DNA from: Maylandia zebra
Lineage: Eukaryota; Chordata; Actinopteri; Cichliformes; Cichlidae
Length of the DNA stretch: 64,000 bases
Direction of reading: 5' to 3'
Assembly (NCBI RefSeq): GCF_041146795.1
Contig: NC_135177.1
Span: 23,906,560 to 23,970,559, forward strand
Below are positions 13,019 to 24,839 of the stretch, one piece after another (the stretch's first letter is position 1; every line of letters begins with the position of its first letter). The notes below the pieces were generated by a model, which was given only the letters and a program-made list of their open reading frames with translations, ran no database searches and was not told the DNA's origin. A program made the translations under genes and the position numbers.

Positions 13019-13024
13019 AATAAA
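13019..13024 (+). terminator. phc1 polyadenylation signal (candidate)
   Basis: AATAAA about 730 bases after the phc1 stop. The 3' UTR between contains A- and T-homopolymers at 12360 and 12647. A styk1 signal lies 83 bases further on, on the other strand. Confidence 0.5.
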
Positions 13025-13106
13025 AAGTACCTGTTACTGGAGCTTTGTGTGTTTTTGTTTTTATCTCCTCCACTTAATGAAAGCCGCATGGAAAAATAAG
13101 GTCATC

Positions 13107-13117
13107 TTTATTTTATT
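13107..13117 (-). terminator. styk1 polyadenylation signal (candidate)
   Basis: Two overlapping AATAAA signals on the minus strand (TTTATTTTATT on plus), about 525 bases downstream of the styk1 stop and facing the phc1 signal. Confidence 0.5.
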
Positions 13118-13641
13118 CACATTTGAGTTCATGTAAACAGATTTTCATGTTCACATAAACTGAACTTGATCAGTAAACATAATTTACAATGGAAATAATG
13201 GCAAAATTACATTGATGGGTCCTTCATTTCCACACTTATGTCTGATACGAAATCATGAAAAAATGTGGCAAATATATATATTGGAACATACATTGGCATC
13301 TTCAAACAAAATTAGCAAACCATCATGTATGGACAGTATTTAGCACAGGTTCAGGTTGAAGCTGTACGTCGGTCAGGTTTACGGGTCCAAATGTCGAGTC
13401 GGAGGTTTTATTTCTCCAACTGAACATTAGAGACATTGGGAAAGGCAAGACACATGAATGAAATTTGGGGGAAAAAAAGAAAAAAAACAACCTAATGTTT
13501 CCCAAAGTTAACTGTTGAAAGAAGGAAAAAGGAGCAATTTCAATTCCCAGAGTGATCATACCCAGAGTTTTGAGCTATTGTATTGCATCTGAACGTCATT
13601 TTTTTGTTTCGTAAAAGTGCTTTTGCTGAGGATAACTGCAA

Positions 13642-16600
13642 TCAGAAAACAGTGTAGCTGTTGGCTTCGCCGTATCCAGCTTCTTGAAGGTATTGCTCAA
13701 TGTTAACTGTCCCAGATGCCTTGATGACCTTGTCAGAGGCCGCCTTCTCTCCTGAAGCCAGCTTCTTGCGCACTTCTGCCAGAGTGGGTCTTTCTTGATC
13801 CTTCCACTGGCAGCAACCTTTAATGATCGTGTACCTGTGCGAAGAAGAGATGAAGAAATTTATCTGACTTTTGCGGTGATTAACGAGAGGAAGTGTAGCG
13901 CTTCATGTTTGGCGTTTCTGGAGTATTGCAGTGGACACTCACAGTGTGTTGGAGCAGTTTGATGGTTTTTTAAGATTTTTTCCTCGCTGATGAAACTGCA
14001 GAAGCTCATTAGCCGGGATCTCTGCAAACGGAGCTTCACCTGGACAAACGCAAGAGAAATTAGTAGATACATTATAGCGTATAAATGTGAAAACTCTTTG
14101 ATGCAATCCTGTGAAAAAAACCAAGTCCACCCTTACTCTTTCCATAGGAATTAAGATGGTAAGTAGCAGTCTGGGAAAAGATACCAGTAATGATCTAAAA
14201 GAAGAAACTGGTGCTGTCCATCAATCTTGGAGGAATTGAAAGGCTATTTTCAAACAATTTGAAGTCCGTGATTCACATGGAAAACATTCAAGACAGCTGC
14301 CAGGAGTCAGTGAGGCCGGACTGTGCAAAGCTCAGAGAAGCTTGTGAAGTTAATGACAGTACAATTAGAAAAAGACTGCACAAGTACGACTTGTTTGGAA
14401 GGCTTGCCAGGAGAGAACCTCTTCTCTCTGAAAAGAACACGGCAGCATGACTTGGATTTGCAAAGCTGCATTTGAAGAAACCACAAGACTTCTGGAGCAA
14501 AGAGACTAAAGTGGAGATGTTTGGTCAAATCAAACACTGAGTTAACTGTGAAGTCCTCTGTATACCAAAGTATTCTAGAGTCAAATATGAGGCCATCAAT
14601 CTGATAGCTAAAACAACAGAATTGCTCAAATGACCTCAATCTGACTGAAATGCTGTGGTAAGACTTTAGAAGAGCAGTGGATAAATTAATCTGAACTGAG
14701 CAAAGTTTCATGTGACTGCATAGAAATAAGTACACAAGTGTTACTTTGCAATGTTAAAATACAGTAAATTCTAACGGTTTGCATGACTTTCTTAGGTAAC
14801 TCTATCGAATTAAATAATTTACAGATTAAGGATCAACACCGGCACAAAAATCCAAAATTACTGTCACACAAATGTATTGTTTTTAAAACACTGAGTCCAT
14901 CTGCACACAGGAACCCAGAGTAAAAAGTACAGAGACATGTCTAACAGCTAATTCAAATTGTTCTATTATTCAACTCTTGAAAGATGTATTCATTAATAAT
15001 TTTTAAAGTTACGAGTATATTCTAAAAAGTAAGAATTGAACTTACCCAAAGTTGTCATTTCATACAATAAGATACCAAAGGACCAGCTAAAAAGGGACAG
15101 ACAAAAGCAACTGATGTTACAGTCTTTCTTCCAGGAGTTTAATAACAAGCTTGTAGACTACACATTTCATGTAGCAACATCTCTATCAGAGGATATTAAG
15201 GTAAACAGCACCAAGACATCTTTTATAGACGTGACACATAAAATTAGGCTCAAATGAGATCTAACAAGAACTCACACGTCGCTTTTCTCACTGGCAGGCC
15301 TCTTGGCTAGCACCTCTGGTGCCTGCCATTTCTTCATGCTCGGATCCTCCCTCTGCGTGGCTCCTTGGTTCTTTCGTGTATAGACTCCATGCAGGCCCCA
15401 AAGCTTGGCTGTGAACATCTTACTGATCAGTACACTACGGGCACGGATGTTTCCATGGAGAAGATCTTTGCTGTGAAGGAACGCCTGATCGGGCAACATG
15501 ACAGCGAAGTCAAGATTAACCAGATGAGCATGTGCAGTTCCTATAAATATTAAAAGACTGCCCTCAAGCATTAAAAAAGAGCCAATGAAAATACAGTATA
15601 TTTGTATACTAACCAGTGCACTGGCCACCTGGTTTGCCATGGTAAATATTTGTCTCTCTGTCATTTCACATGGCGGATCCCCATTGTCCTGGAAAGGCAG
15701 TCACAAAAATGTCTAAATAATTCTTCTTTTACATCTCGATTTGGAGATTTACATTTAGATTTTATCATACTTGAAGGAGAATCAATGTAGCACACGCTGC
15801 ATCTTTGAAGCTCATTAAAAATGTATCTCCCTACCTCTCTGCATCTCCACAAGAAGCTGAGCAGGTCTCTGTTTTCCAGTTCTTCCACAACTGTAACCAG
15901 GGGAGCTCGCAGTGACACCACACCTAGGAGCTCAGGCAGGAAGGGATGTGGTCCGAGCTGGGCCAGGAAGGAAGCAAAGCCCAGGAAGTTGTGCCTTTCT
16001 GTGGCATTAGCCGAGTCTGCCAACGAGAGAAAAAGAAAATGCTGAATCTTGCACTGAAAACCAAATGAGATCTGCAAAACTCACAGACAAACCTCGGTGA
16101 AAATCTCACCATTTAGCACTCGCAGTACCACATTCCTGTTTTCCATACGGGCCCTGTAGATGGACACGGAGGAGTCTGTGCGCAGGGAGAAGGTGCCAGA
16201 GAGAGGCGTGACCAGGTTGAAGGACTCGGGGAGCCTCTGGCGGGGCAGCTCTCTGGGCTGCGGCGGGAGAGTGAAAGTGGGCTTGAAAATCTCCTGTGGC
16301 GGTGGGCTGGGATGTTGAGGGAGTGTCTCCACAGAATTGGAAAATGCTTTATTGAGGTAGGTGTGCGGGGACTGGAAGGTAGAGTAGGAATTGGGCATGT
16401 CCAAAGCAATGCTTTCATGCTCCAGAACATTGATACCTGATGGAGCTGCAGAGAGAATAGAGGCTCGTATGAAAACACAGGGAGTAAATGAGACCATAAC
16501 CTAGACACTATTTCAAGTCATGTTATTTAACATTTATAAAAAGTTGAGAAGCAGAAACATGCATGTGGTTTTGAACACATAAAATTGTAGTAGTTGCTTA

Positions 16601-17461
16601 TATAAGGATTTTTTCAGTACTTATTAATGCACAGTATTTGTAAACTCCTTCACCTGAAGTTACATCTGCCTAACACAACATTACAGTGTGTTACAAACCA
16701 TTTATTAAATGTTCGTGTTTGCTTATATGAGTTAAATAAATTAAACAGTTCCAGAAAAACAATTAAAATTTGCACGTCTCACAGAAGTGAACAAAATTAA
16801 AAGGACACAAAAGCTTAAAATATTATTATTGTATTATTTTTGTTCATTTAGATTAAATTTTATATAATGTTGTTTCATGAACAAGCAAATACAGGCCACA
16901 AATTTGACTTAAACTACCAATATCACAAAAAACATTCAATCAATTAAATTTTATTTATGCAGCCCCAAATCACAACAAGAGTCGACTTCATTCTTTTTTG
17001 TGTTCTTACCATCAATGCCATGCAGTATCCTCCTGGTAGTGACCTTTGACTTTGGACGGATACGATCGACCTTCTCTGGACAGAAGCGCAGCAGTAAAAT
17101 GAAGACCAGAGTTATCAGAAAGCTGGCCAACAGGAAGACGGGCACGACGATCACCTCCTGTTCGTACACTCGGATCTCTGCAAACAGGGAATGTACACAA
17201 GGAAACGTCCGTCTTTAGATTCAAAGTACTTAAAGAGGCAGATGTGGTTATGCAGTCTATGCTAATATTTTTGCTCAGCTGACGTGCAGAGTTTATCTTC
17301 TATCTTCAGGCGAAGACAGAAGACGTCTCTCTAACAAGGGTTAGGCTCGTCAAGCCCCATAAATGGTCAGACCTGTTTAGTCAGCAGAAGTAGCCACAAA
17401 ACTTACCACAGATAGCGTCTCCAGTTTTGCACTGAGAGTCTGCAGCTGATACTGAAGACAT
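13642..17461 (-). CDS. styk1: STYK1/NOK-like transmembrane pseudokinase
   Basis: Single-pass membrane protein of the STYK1 (NOK) receptor-like kinase family. Exons in coding order: 17461-17407, 17177-17010, 16436-16110, 16016-15835, 15688-15614, 15484-15276, 15086-15046, 14039-13943, 13834-13642; phases agree, giving 448 aa (human about 422). A short N-terminal stretch precedes the membrane helix at about 27-48, then a basic and Pro-rich linker, then the kinase fold. Structural landmarks remain: HPFLPELLGV, WQAPEVL and SDVWSFGILLYEM. Catalytic positions do not: Arg180 replaces the beta-3 Lys (VVLR), Phe197 sits where the alpha-C Glu is expected, the catalytic loop reads HGN (Asn281), and DFG is GLH at 299-301. 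There is no clear glycine loop. Identity rests on architecture, WSFGILLYEM context and location. Introns hold a Tc1 relic and a LINE tail. Confidence 0.9.
14104..14745 (+). mobile_element. Decayed Tc1-like element in styk1 intron
   Basis: Reads partial Tc1 transposase such as LREACEVNDSTIRKRLHKY, then GRLARREPLLSEKNTAA and, after a frame break, FWSKETKVEMFGQIK-like remnants of the FWSDETK block. It opens with TTTCCATAGGAATTAAGA near 14139, shared with the copy at 30060-30965 on the other strand. It is inserted antisense to styk1. Confidence 0.8.
16934..16985 (-). repeat. LINE 3' tail remnant
   Basis: On the minus strand it reads GTTGTGATTTGGGGCTGCAT then AATAAAATTTAATTGATTG, the common 3' tail of an abundant teleost LINE family (compare 19080-19382). 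It ends about 25 bases from a styk1 splice donor at 17009. Confidence 0.65.
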
Positions 17462-19079
17462 CCTGTCACATATTTAAAAGAAAATAAAAAGCGATGAAGA
17501 GATGCAAGAAGCTCACACAACCAGACTTCATACTGAGGAGGTTTTTAGTGCTTTCATACACTTAAAAGTTGTCCAGATATTTTCTCAGTAGGAAAACCAT
17601 TGATTTCTTTGTTATGGATGAAGTAGTCAAATTAGAATGTATTGCCTGACAGGCCTGTTGTTCCTGCAACAGAATCTGTTAATAGTAATGTGACTCTTAC
17701 AGGTAATCAGTACGAGGAGGCATCTGAGCAAACAGGTAACTGAGACCAGAAACGTCAAATGTCGTATTGCTATCTGTGAGGTATACGGAGCATTTCCCTC
17801 CTGCTACAAACTAGTCATAAACATAAACAGCCCGTCAGAGTTAAAGTCTAGCACCTTTATTTTTGTCACGGAGGCTTTTGGACTACTTTAATCAAAGATG
17901 TATATCAGAGAAAGCCTAACAAAGCAGTCCTAATGATTTATGTCTAAATTCATAGAAGCTCATCTTCATGAGCACGCTTTTACGTCACAGCCAAGAGCTC
18001 CAAACCTGTTTACCTGCATTTTTTCATCACATTAGTTCCAGTGATGCACTACACGCCCAAAGGCCAAACATGATTGGCAAAACAGCACCGGCTCATTCAC
18101 CCAGACTAAAAATAATACATTATGTCATAAAAATCACTAAAAGGCTCCAACCACACTACAGCCGCTTTCATAAAGTTAACATAGCGTGCATTAATCAGCT
18201 CACTCTTCCTACATGCTGCCACAAGGACAGGTCATGTGTTACAAACAGACAGAAGAAAAATAGGGGTCAAAGCCTTACCTCACCACCTGCAGTTTACTCT
18301 TAACAGCCAAACGAGAAATAATCAAAAGTGAAATCCTGTTATTGCGGTCAGGCACTTTTCATACATCTTCCCTGCTGAAGAGTCCGGGCTCAGCTGGGCT
18401 GTTCAGAGCTTCATTGTCTTGTTGTTCTCAGGTGATTTGTCAGGCTCAGGGGATCAATGCGCTCTCTCCTACTCTTCGTTCAGCCTTCTGTGTTTTCTTA
18501 ACTCCACCCTCACCTGCTTCACCATATCCTTCTCCTATTTACTCCTTCCTTCTTCCTCCTTTCCACCTCCCTCCTCCTCAGAGTGTGCTGATGTGCTCTA
18601 CCACATTCTGTAATGTGCTTTTCCCTGAAGTACAGCAGCGACTCGTGACCCTTGCCTTCCTCGTCTTTGTGTAAGGAAACTGGTACTGCTGCTCCTTGTA
18701 ATTTTGTTTCAGTCGCTGGCCCTTTGTTAAACGTGTTTGGTAGTCTTTTGCTCAGAACTGGTATAACAAGCTCTGCCATCTCTAGTGAAAAGATTATCTT
18801 GGTCCAAAGAATTCACAGCAACCACATAACAGATTCTTTTTTTTGTGTTTAGTGCAAAATATTTACACCTAAAATTTTAATGTAGGGGGTAGAAGGAGAG
18901 TCTGTAACCTTCACTGTACAAAGACACGGTTACTTACAGTATATTTACAAGTAATTATTCATATGACAGCAATACTTGATGTTTGCAATATTACAGTTAT
19001 TGTCAAGAAAACACGTAGTTCAAGCTAAACATTAGAAATGCTGAACACACACAGACTTGTGTTACTTTACGATACACTA
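17462..19079. other. styk1 upstream region, no gene seen
   Basis: Should contain the styk1 promoter and noncoding 5' exon, but no clear start site or CpG-rich core is visible. Pyrimidine-rich stretches near 18515-18580 explain the ORFs there. Confidence 0.4.
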
Positions 19080-19382
19080 TGTGCTCACACACCACACATT
19101 AATCGCTGGCTCTCCACTCAGTGTGTCTTTTGTCCCGTCTTCAGCACTTAAACTCCCAACTGATCACAGCAGATGGCTGCCTGCTTCTGCTGGAGGTTTC
19201 TTCCTGTTAAAGGGGAGTTTTTCCTTCCAACTGTTGCCAAGTGCTCATCTGTAGGGGAGTCGCTTGATTGTTGGGGGTTTTCTCTGCGTTATTATAGGGT
19301 CTCTACCTTACGATATAAAGCACTTTGAAGCGACTGTTGTTGTGATTTGGTGTTATATAATTAAAAATGAATTGAACTGAAC
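19080..19382 (+). mobile_element. L2/Rex-type LINE 3' end
   Basis: Contains the phrases CTGCTGGAGGTTTCTTCCTG and AAGGGGAGTTTTTCCTTCC, then a tail TTGTTGTGATTTGGTGTTAT plus a short A-rich end. This is the familiar 3' end of an abundant fish LINE family; the coding part is absent (5' truncation). It lies between styk1 and gstk1. Confidence 0.75.
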
Positions 19383-19946
19383 TTTATGCATGAATCATTT
19401 GATTTTATTCAGGAGTTTAACAGCCGAGCTGCCCTGCCGTTTGAGGCGAGGCATACAATCAAAGGGGCACGGGACTGTAGACACTGCGCCAGTGCTGTCG
19501 AAGTGATTTCAGCTATTTGCACAACAGCAAGTGCAGTATTTCAGTATACTGTAGCGTCTTTCTTTCCACTTTATGTTGTGGCATCATACATTTGTGACAT
19601 AACAAACATTTAATGCATTTATCCATTTCCACATCCCGTTCTTACCCAGACCAGGAAAAGAGAGGATATTTACGCCCACAACAGGTCATTAATCTCACAC
19701 AAATCTAAAACAAACAAAAAGCCACATCCTCTCCAACATTAATACCTGAATGCAGTTCAACTGAGGGAGGATATGAAGGCCTCTGCTTGCCTACCTGTGA
19801 AAGGGTTGAAATTCAAAACCTGCTTGCTGTGAATGATGGGTTACAAAGGGATCGATGGATTAATTAATAATGACGTAGTAGTTCTCAGCGAGGTGACAAA
19901 AATCTCATCTCGTCTTTCTAAGAACGTCTGAACTTTCCGTCAGGAA

Positions 19947-20395
19947 AGGTGTTTCAAACCTGTGGCACAAGGGCCAGAAACGGCCCATCAGATATTCCAG
20001 TTCAAATTACTGTAAAGTCATTAGTTGTTAATAATTTAAATGAAAAGCCTTTTTATGGTGTTGTAATTTGATGCCAGGACTACTAAACAGGAAAGAAAAT
20101 ATATGAGAAGTATTTTTATATTTAGACGAGATCATAAAGGCAGAAAACACTTTTGCTCTGTTACAAAAACTTTACATATGAAGGTTTTGGTGCCTTGAAT
20201 GATTCACTCTTAAATGTAAATTGTAATGTACATTTAATGAATAATGACTCATTATTATTGTTTTTTTTTAAATATGTTAACTATGAACATTTTAAAGGGA
20301 TGTTTTTTAGGTTATCATTACCATAGTTTTACTGCTTCAGCCCACTTGAGATTAAACTAAGATGTACAGCCTCATAAACTATGACTCCTCCTGGT
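19947..20395 (+). mobile_element. Degraded hAT element (copy 1)
   Basis: The left side, GTGTTTCAAACCTGTGGC followed by GGGCCAGAAACGGCCC, and the right side, CAGCCCACTTGAGATTAAAC near 20338, match the ends of the CAGGGGTGTCAAAC-type hAT family seen better at 24255-24839. The copy is old and lacks transposase coding sequence. Confidence 0.5.
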
Positions 20396-20454
20396 TTAAC
20401 CAAATTAGCACTTAACAATATATTAACACTCAGGATGATATATATGTTAAATAT

Positions 20455-20545
20455 CATCCTGAGGATGATATATTGGTCCAGGGTGTACCGGCCCCACTGC
20501 AACTCTGAATTGGTGAAGTGGAAGAAAACGGGTCAATATTTCAGT
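20455..20545 (+). repeat. Small fragment of a common teleost interspersed repeat
   Basis: GGTCCAGGGTGTACC near 20475 and GAAGTGGAAGAAAACGG near 20515 resemble the 3' portion of the repeat that hosts the hAT insertion at 41411. Next to it lies a palindrome around ATATCATCCTGAGGATGATAT at about 20451-20471. Confidence 0.4.
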
Positions 20546-20678
20546 CATGAATGGAAATAATGGGCCAACTGACCAGCTGGCAGTTAGAAGACATTTAAAA
20601 AAAAAAAATCACAAATGTCAGCACTGGCAGAGAAAAAAAAAGGTATCAGCTGGGGCCATGAATATTACTGTAACAATA

Positions 20679-20716
20679 ACAATAATAATAATAATGATAA
20701 TAATAATAAGAATAAT
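20679..20716 (+). repeat. AAT-type microsatellite
   Basis: An interrupted AAT/ATA run. Confidence 0.8.
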
Positions 20717-20767
20717 ACTAAGGTTTAGTACAAGCTGCCAAAAATACTTTTCTTGTATTTCAAAGGC

Positions 20768-20773
20768 TTTTAT
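20768..20773 (-). terminator. gstk1 polyadenylation signal (candidate)
   Basis: First convincing minus-strand AATAAA, about 375 bases after the gstk1 stop. Confidence 0.35.
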
Positions 20774-21147
20774 TAGGCACATAATTAGCAGCACAATTGT
20801 ATGATGCATTAATCACAATACTAGCAGTAGATTACATGATATGTCAAAATATGAGCACTGAGGTCTGTGAACACTGGTTGATCCTGGTAGACACACATCA
20901 TGTGACCAAATCTACACCCACATTCGTTGTTGTTGTTGTTATTAGGGTTTTTTATGACTAACATAAAAAAAAAGTCATATGTATACGCATATCTCAACAG
21001 TACCAGTTTGGAAACTTGTTACTGCCACTGACAGAGCCTTTCACAACTTGGAAAACTGGGATTTTAATTCCAGAAAAATGAAAGATGGAACTTAATGACA
21101 AATCAAAACTGTGAGCAAATCCTCTTTAGATGAAAACAGGTTTCATT

Positions 21148-23685
21148 TTACAGCTTGGCAGCTGATTTGCTGGGTTGAGGTCCCAGCCATTTCTCTCCTG
21201 AAACAGAGAACAAAATGTGACTGAATAAGAAACTGCCAACAATAAGAAGGAAAAGTAGTGCCACTGCCAGAGTGACAAACACCTTTTTGTTTGTTTTTGT
21301 AATTTTGAAATCATAGGTGATTTACAATAAAAACAAAACTAGAATAACTTTAATTGTTAGAGAGCAACAAGTTCAAAAAATAAGTGACAATTGATTCCTT
21401 AATATCGATTCAATATTCAGCTATAAAGAATTACTAAAAGAGCCAAAAGTATGCAAAGTCTTTCACTGACTACAAGTTAAGGTGTCATTTTATTCCATTT
21501 ACTTGAGCCAGTTTGATAGTAAATTTGTAGAGATGGTAGAATCGTATTCTCACCGATGCAGTGGGCCATGAGCTCAAATCTGTCAGATCCAAAGAACATC
21601 TCTGGCTTTCCATCAACATGACACACAATCATGGGGAAACCAAAAGCCTGACAAGGATTTAGGAGGAGAGATTTGGGTTATAGCTGATGGTTTGTTTGTT
21701 TTTCACTTTGCTAGATCTACAAGAGGAGCTGAAGGACAACTGACCCCATAATCAAGAGCTGCCTGTGTTGTGCTTTTAAGCTTCTCTTTGACCTGCGTTG
21801 AGGTGGACATGGCCAACAGTTCTTTTATCTCACTTTCAGACAATCCAGCTTTCACTGCTGCCTGCAAAAACACAAAAAGTCTCAAAATTAAATTGTGCTT
21901 CTTAATTTCGTTTTAAATGCAGCCAGGATGTTAAAGAGTCTGCACCTCAGACAGCGACGCAGGTTCAGTGATGTCTTTGTCTTCACTCCAGATTCTTCTC
22001 CACAGCTCACGGGACACATTCACCACCTTCTCTCCATCCTTTTCTTTTTCTTGCACTGCTGCCACAAATCGCATTGCAGCCAAGCTGCCTATAAGAAGAA
22101 GGAAAAAAAAAGGGCACTAACATGCATCTGTTACCTGAACCACTATTGACAAAATCATGAGATGTCACATCTCAAGCCTAATATTTCAATAAATCTCTTA
22201 ATCTGCAGTTCTTTATTCGATCTTTGGTGAAAATCATTAAAAATTTTGAAGGAGGGTTTCTTATGAACCATACAACAGTATCTGGAATTGTTGGCTCTCT
22301 ATAAAAAGGGAAGTAAACTTTCTTAGGTACACACATTCATTGCAAATATTGATTCAGCCAATCACATGGCAGAAATTCAATGCATTTAGACACGTGGACA
22401 TGATTAAGACAACTTGCTGAAGTTCACACTGAGCATTTGAATAGGGAAGTAAGGTGATTTAAGTGACTTAAAATGTGGCATGGTTTTTGGTTCCAGACTG
22501 GTCTGAGTATTTCACAAACTGCTGATCTTCTGGGATTTACAGAGAATGGTCTAAAAAAAAAGAAAATATGACAGCGGTAGTTCTCTGGGGGAAAATATCT
22601 TCTTGTTACCAGAGCTGGTTTTGTCTGGTTTCTTGAAATGTCATCAGACGTCATCCAATAGAGCACCTTTAAGATGTTGCGTAACTGGAGACTCACGTCA
22701 TGGATGTGCAGCAGCTGTGTGATCAACATGGACCAAAATCTTTGAGGAATTCTTATGAATTAAGGCAGTTCTCAAAGCAAACGCGGGTCCTATCTGGTAC
22801 TGGTGAGATGTACCTAATAAAGTGTCAAGTGTATATTGTGTTGTGCTTACAGCTTGTTTTGCCACAGCCAAGTGTTTTAAAGTATTAAATTAAATTTGCT
22901 TTGTGTTGCTTTAACACCATGTCACAAGTCATGACTACGACATTATCACTTACCCAAACTTTTGGGAGTTAAGAATAGTAGAGTTCAGTTTCCCATATCT
23001 GAAGATAATCTGTTTTAGTTGCATGTTTCCCCCCCTTAAAAAAACAACAAAAAGTAGTAGACAGTTATGTTTTTCTTTAAATGTGGAACTTCTGTCAAAA
23101 TCAAGCGTCATTGCTTCAGTTAAAATGTCTTTAGGGGTCAAATAAGGTCTAATAGGGTCAAATAGCTTGGGTCTAATAGTCCAATCAATAGACATTATAG
23201 AGCTGATTCTGCTTGTACCTTTCTGGAACATGACCTCAAAGGGGTCAGCAGGCGACTGCAAGGGGACACTGAAGTATTCTGCCAAGCGGTTGAGATCTTT
23301 TGTCATGTACGCGAACTTGTTAGGAACCAAACCAGGAGGCTTGTTGCCTGTCAAGAAAGAGAAATGTGAGAGCAAACAGAGTCAGTGCGCACCCGGATTT
23401 GACCGTGCAGCGTGTCCTGCAGCAGGTTTACAGGTGCCTGTCTGATCTTTACTGACCCGCTCCGTGCATGATGCCACCCAGAAACGCAGGGCGCAGTTTG
23501 AGGTCGATGTTCCAAACGTTTCTGTAGCGGCACATGACCTGCAAACACATGAGATATTTGCGCATCTCCTAAACAAACCGATCTGATGCTGTGGTGCACA
23601 TCAAGACGGCACAAACCTCGAAACCAAGCCATGAATACGGAGAAACTACATCGTAGAACAACTCCACAACTTTTCTGGAGGTCAT
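21148..23685 (-). CDS. gstk1: Glutathione S-transferase kappa 1
   Basis: Kappa-class, DsbA-like glutathione transferase; family members act in mitochondria and peroxisomes. Exons in coding order: 23685-23617, 23538-23457, 23347-23219, 22088-21946, 21861-21745, 21647-21554, 21197-21148; all phases agree, giving 227 aa (human 226). The protein opens MTSRKVVELFYDVVSPYSWL; the Ser in SPYSW at about residue 16 is the position that activates glutathione. GNKPPGLVPNK and GSDRFELMAHCIGEKWLGP are family signatures near each end. It ends in AKL, a plausible peroxisomal type 1 targeting signal (human ends ARL). The 1.1 kb third intron contains a deleted Tc1-like element. In human the gene lies near CASP2 and CLCN1, as here. 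Confidence 0.95.
22305..22834 (+). mobile_element. Internally deleted Tc1-like element in gstk1 intron
   Basis: Ends are inverted: ACTTTCTTAGGTACAC near 22317 and GTACCTAATAAAGTGTCAAG near 22810. Inside are start and end segments of a transposon whose full version encodes a Tc1-type transposase (for example GCCAATCACATGGCAGAAAT near 22359 and CCAATAGAGCACCTTTAAGA near 22656), while the middle is missing. The terminal sequence is the same type as in the element at 58196-59175. Confidence 0.8.
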
Positions 23686-24254
23686 CCTGGGGTCAGCAGC
23701 CGCTCTTTGAGTTGTTAGCAAGAGCTTTAAATGAAGAGCAACAAAAACCTTAACGGCAGCGTGCGAATAATTCTCAAGGAGTGTTTAGTTTTTGGGGGCA
23801 GCCTCTGAGCAATGTTCACTGTGTCAAAGTTCAACTAACCTGAAGCAGAGCTGCTCGGGCTTAGCAGAAATAAAACTAATCGCAGCAAAGACCGCGAGCA
23901 GAAACCACTCGTTGTTTTTAACAGTTAGCTACAACCGATGCTATATTAAATGGTGTTAAAGACGGAGTTAAAAAACGATAGCAGGAGTTAGCCTGAGCTA
24001 GATAAATAACGAAAAAGCTCAGTAGCAGTGTCTGACCACAAGGGGGACCGAAATGATTTCGCCTACCTGCTCTAAAAGCTACAAATCAGGTGGTACAGAA
24101 CAGCCAAAAGCCTTCCGCACGGGCTTCTTCTTCTTGAATGCTTAGCAGGCAAGACAGCCTACATGTGCATTACTGCCACCTACCGACTTCGAGCAGTAGT
24201 TCACTCTGATAACCCTAAAGACAACCATGACGATTACAAACTTACGCGCCAAAG
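23686..24254 (-). promoter_or_regulatory. gstk1 upstream region with a possible CTCF-like site
   Basis: No further coding sequence is visible. CCACAAGGGGGACC at 24036-24049 resembles the CTCF core with two mismatches. The transcription start probably lies between 23690 and 24060 but cannot be placed. Confidence 0.3.
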
Positions 24255-24839
24255 CACGGGTGTGAAACATAAGGCTCGGGGGCCTGGCAAATACTCCAAA
24301 CCGGCCCATTGTACTGCTTTAGAAAATCTGAAGAAGGACATACATTTTTGACTTTTTATTGTATTTTCACAAGTTTTACACCTTTTCCTACTGATAAACA
24401 CCTCTTCCATAGCTATTCATGCGACAACAAAGGAATAAAGTAATAGATATTTAATAAATGACAGAAAAGTGCCAGTTTTCCACTATCTAATATATATCTA
24501 CTATAAAAATGTCCGGGTTTTTTTTTTTTTTTGCTATGAATAAACTTTGTCTTTTATAATTAAAAAAACATCTAATTACAGAACTTTACAGACTGGCAGT
24601 TTAAGCCAGAAAAGTCATGATGACAGTTCATTTACTGCAGCAGCATTTCTTTACTATTTAGAAGAAGTGAGGTTTAGTGTTGAAAACGCACTTTTTACTT
24701 ATATGCTGATTTATAATGGATTGAATATATAGTTAAACTTCTTTACACTGACAGCAAGGGGAATTTCACAGGTCCAGCTCACTCAAGATCAAAGTGGGCT
24801 GTATGTGGCCCAGAATATAAAATGAGTTTGACATCACTG
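24255..24839 (+). mobile_element. hAT element (copy 2), non-autonomous
   Basis: Left end CACGGGTGTGAAACATAAGG and right end AAAATGAGTTTGACATCACTG form the imperfect inverted ends of the CAGGGGTGTCAAAC-type hAT family. The flanking 8-mers CGCCAAAG and AATTAAAG share only their last four bases, so the target duplication is doubtful. No transposase is encoded. Confidence 0.6.
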
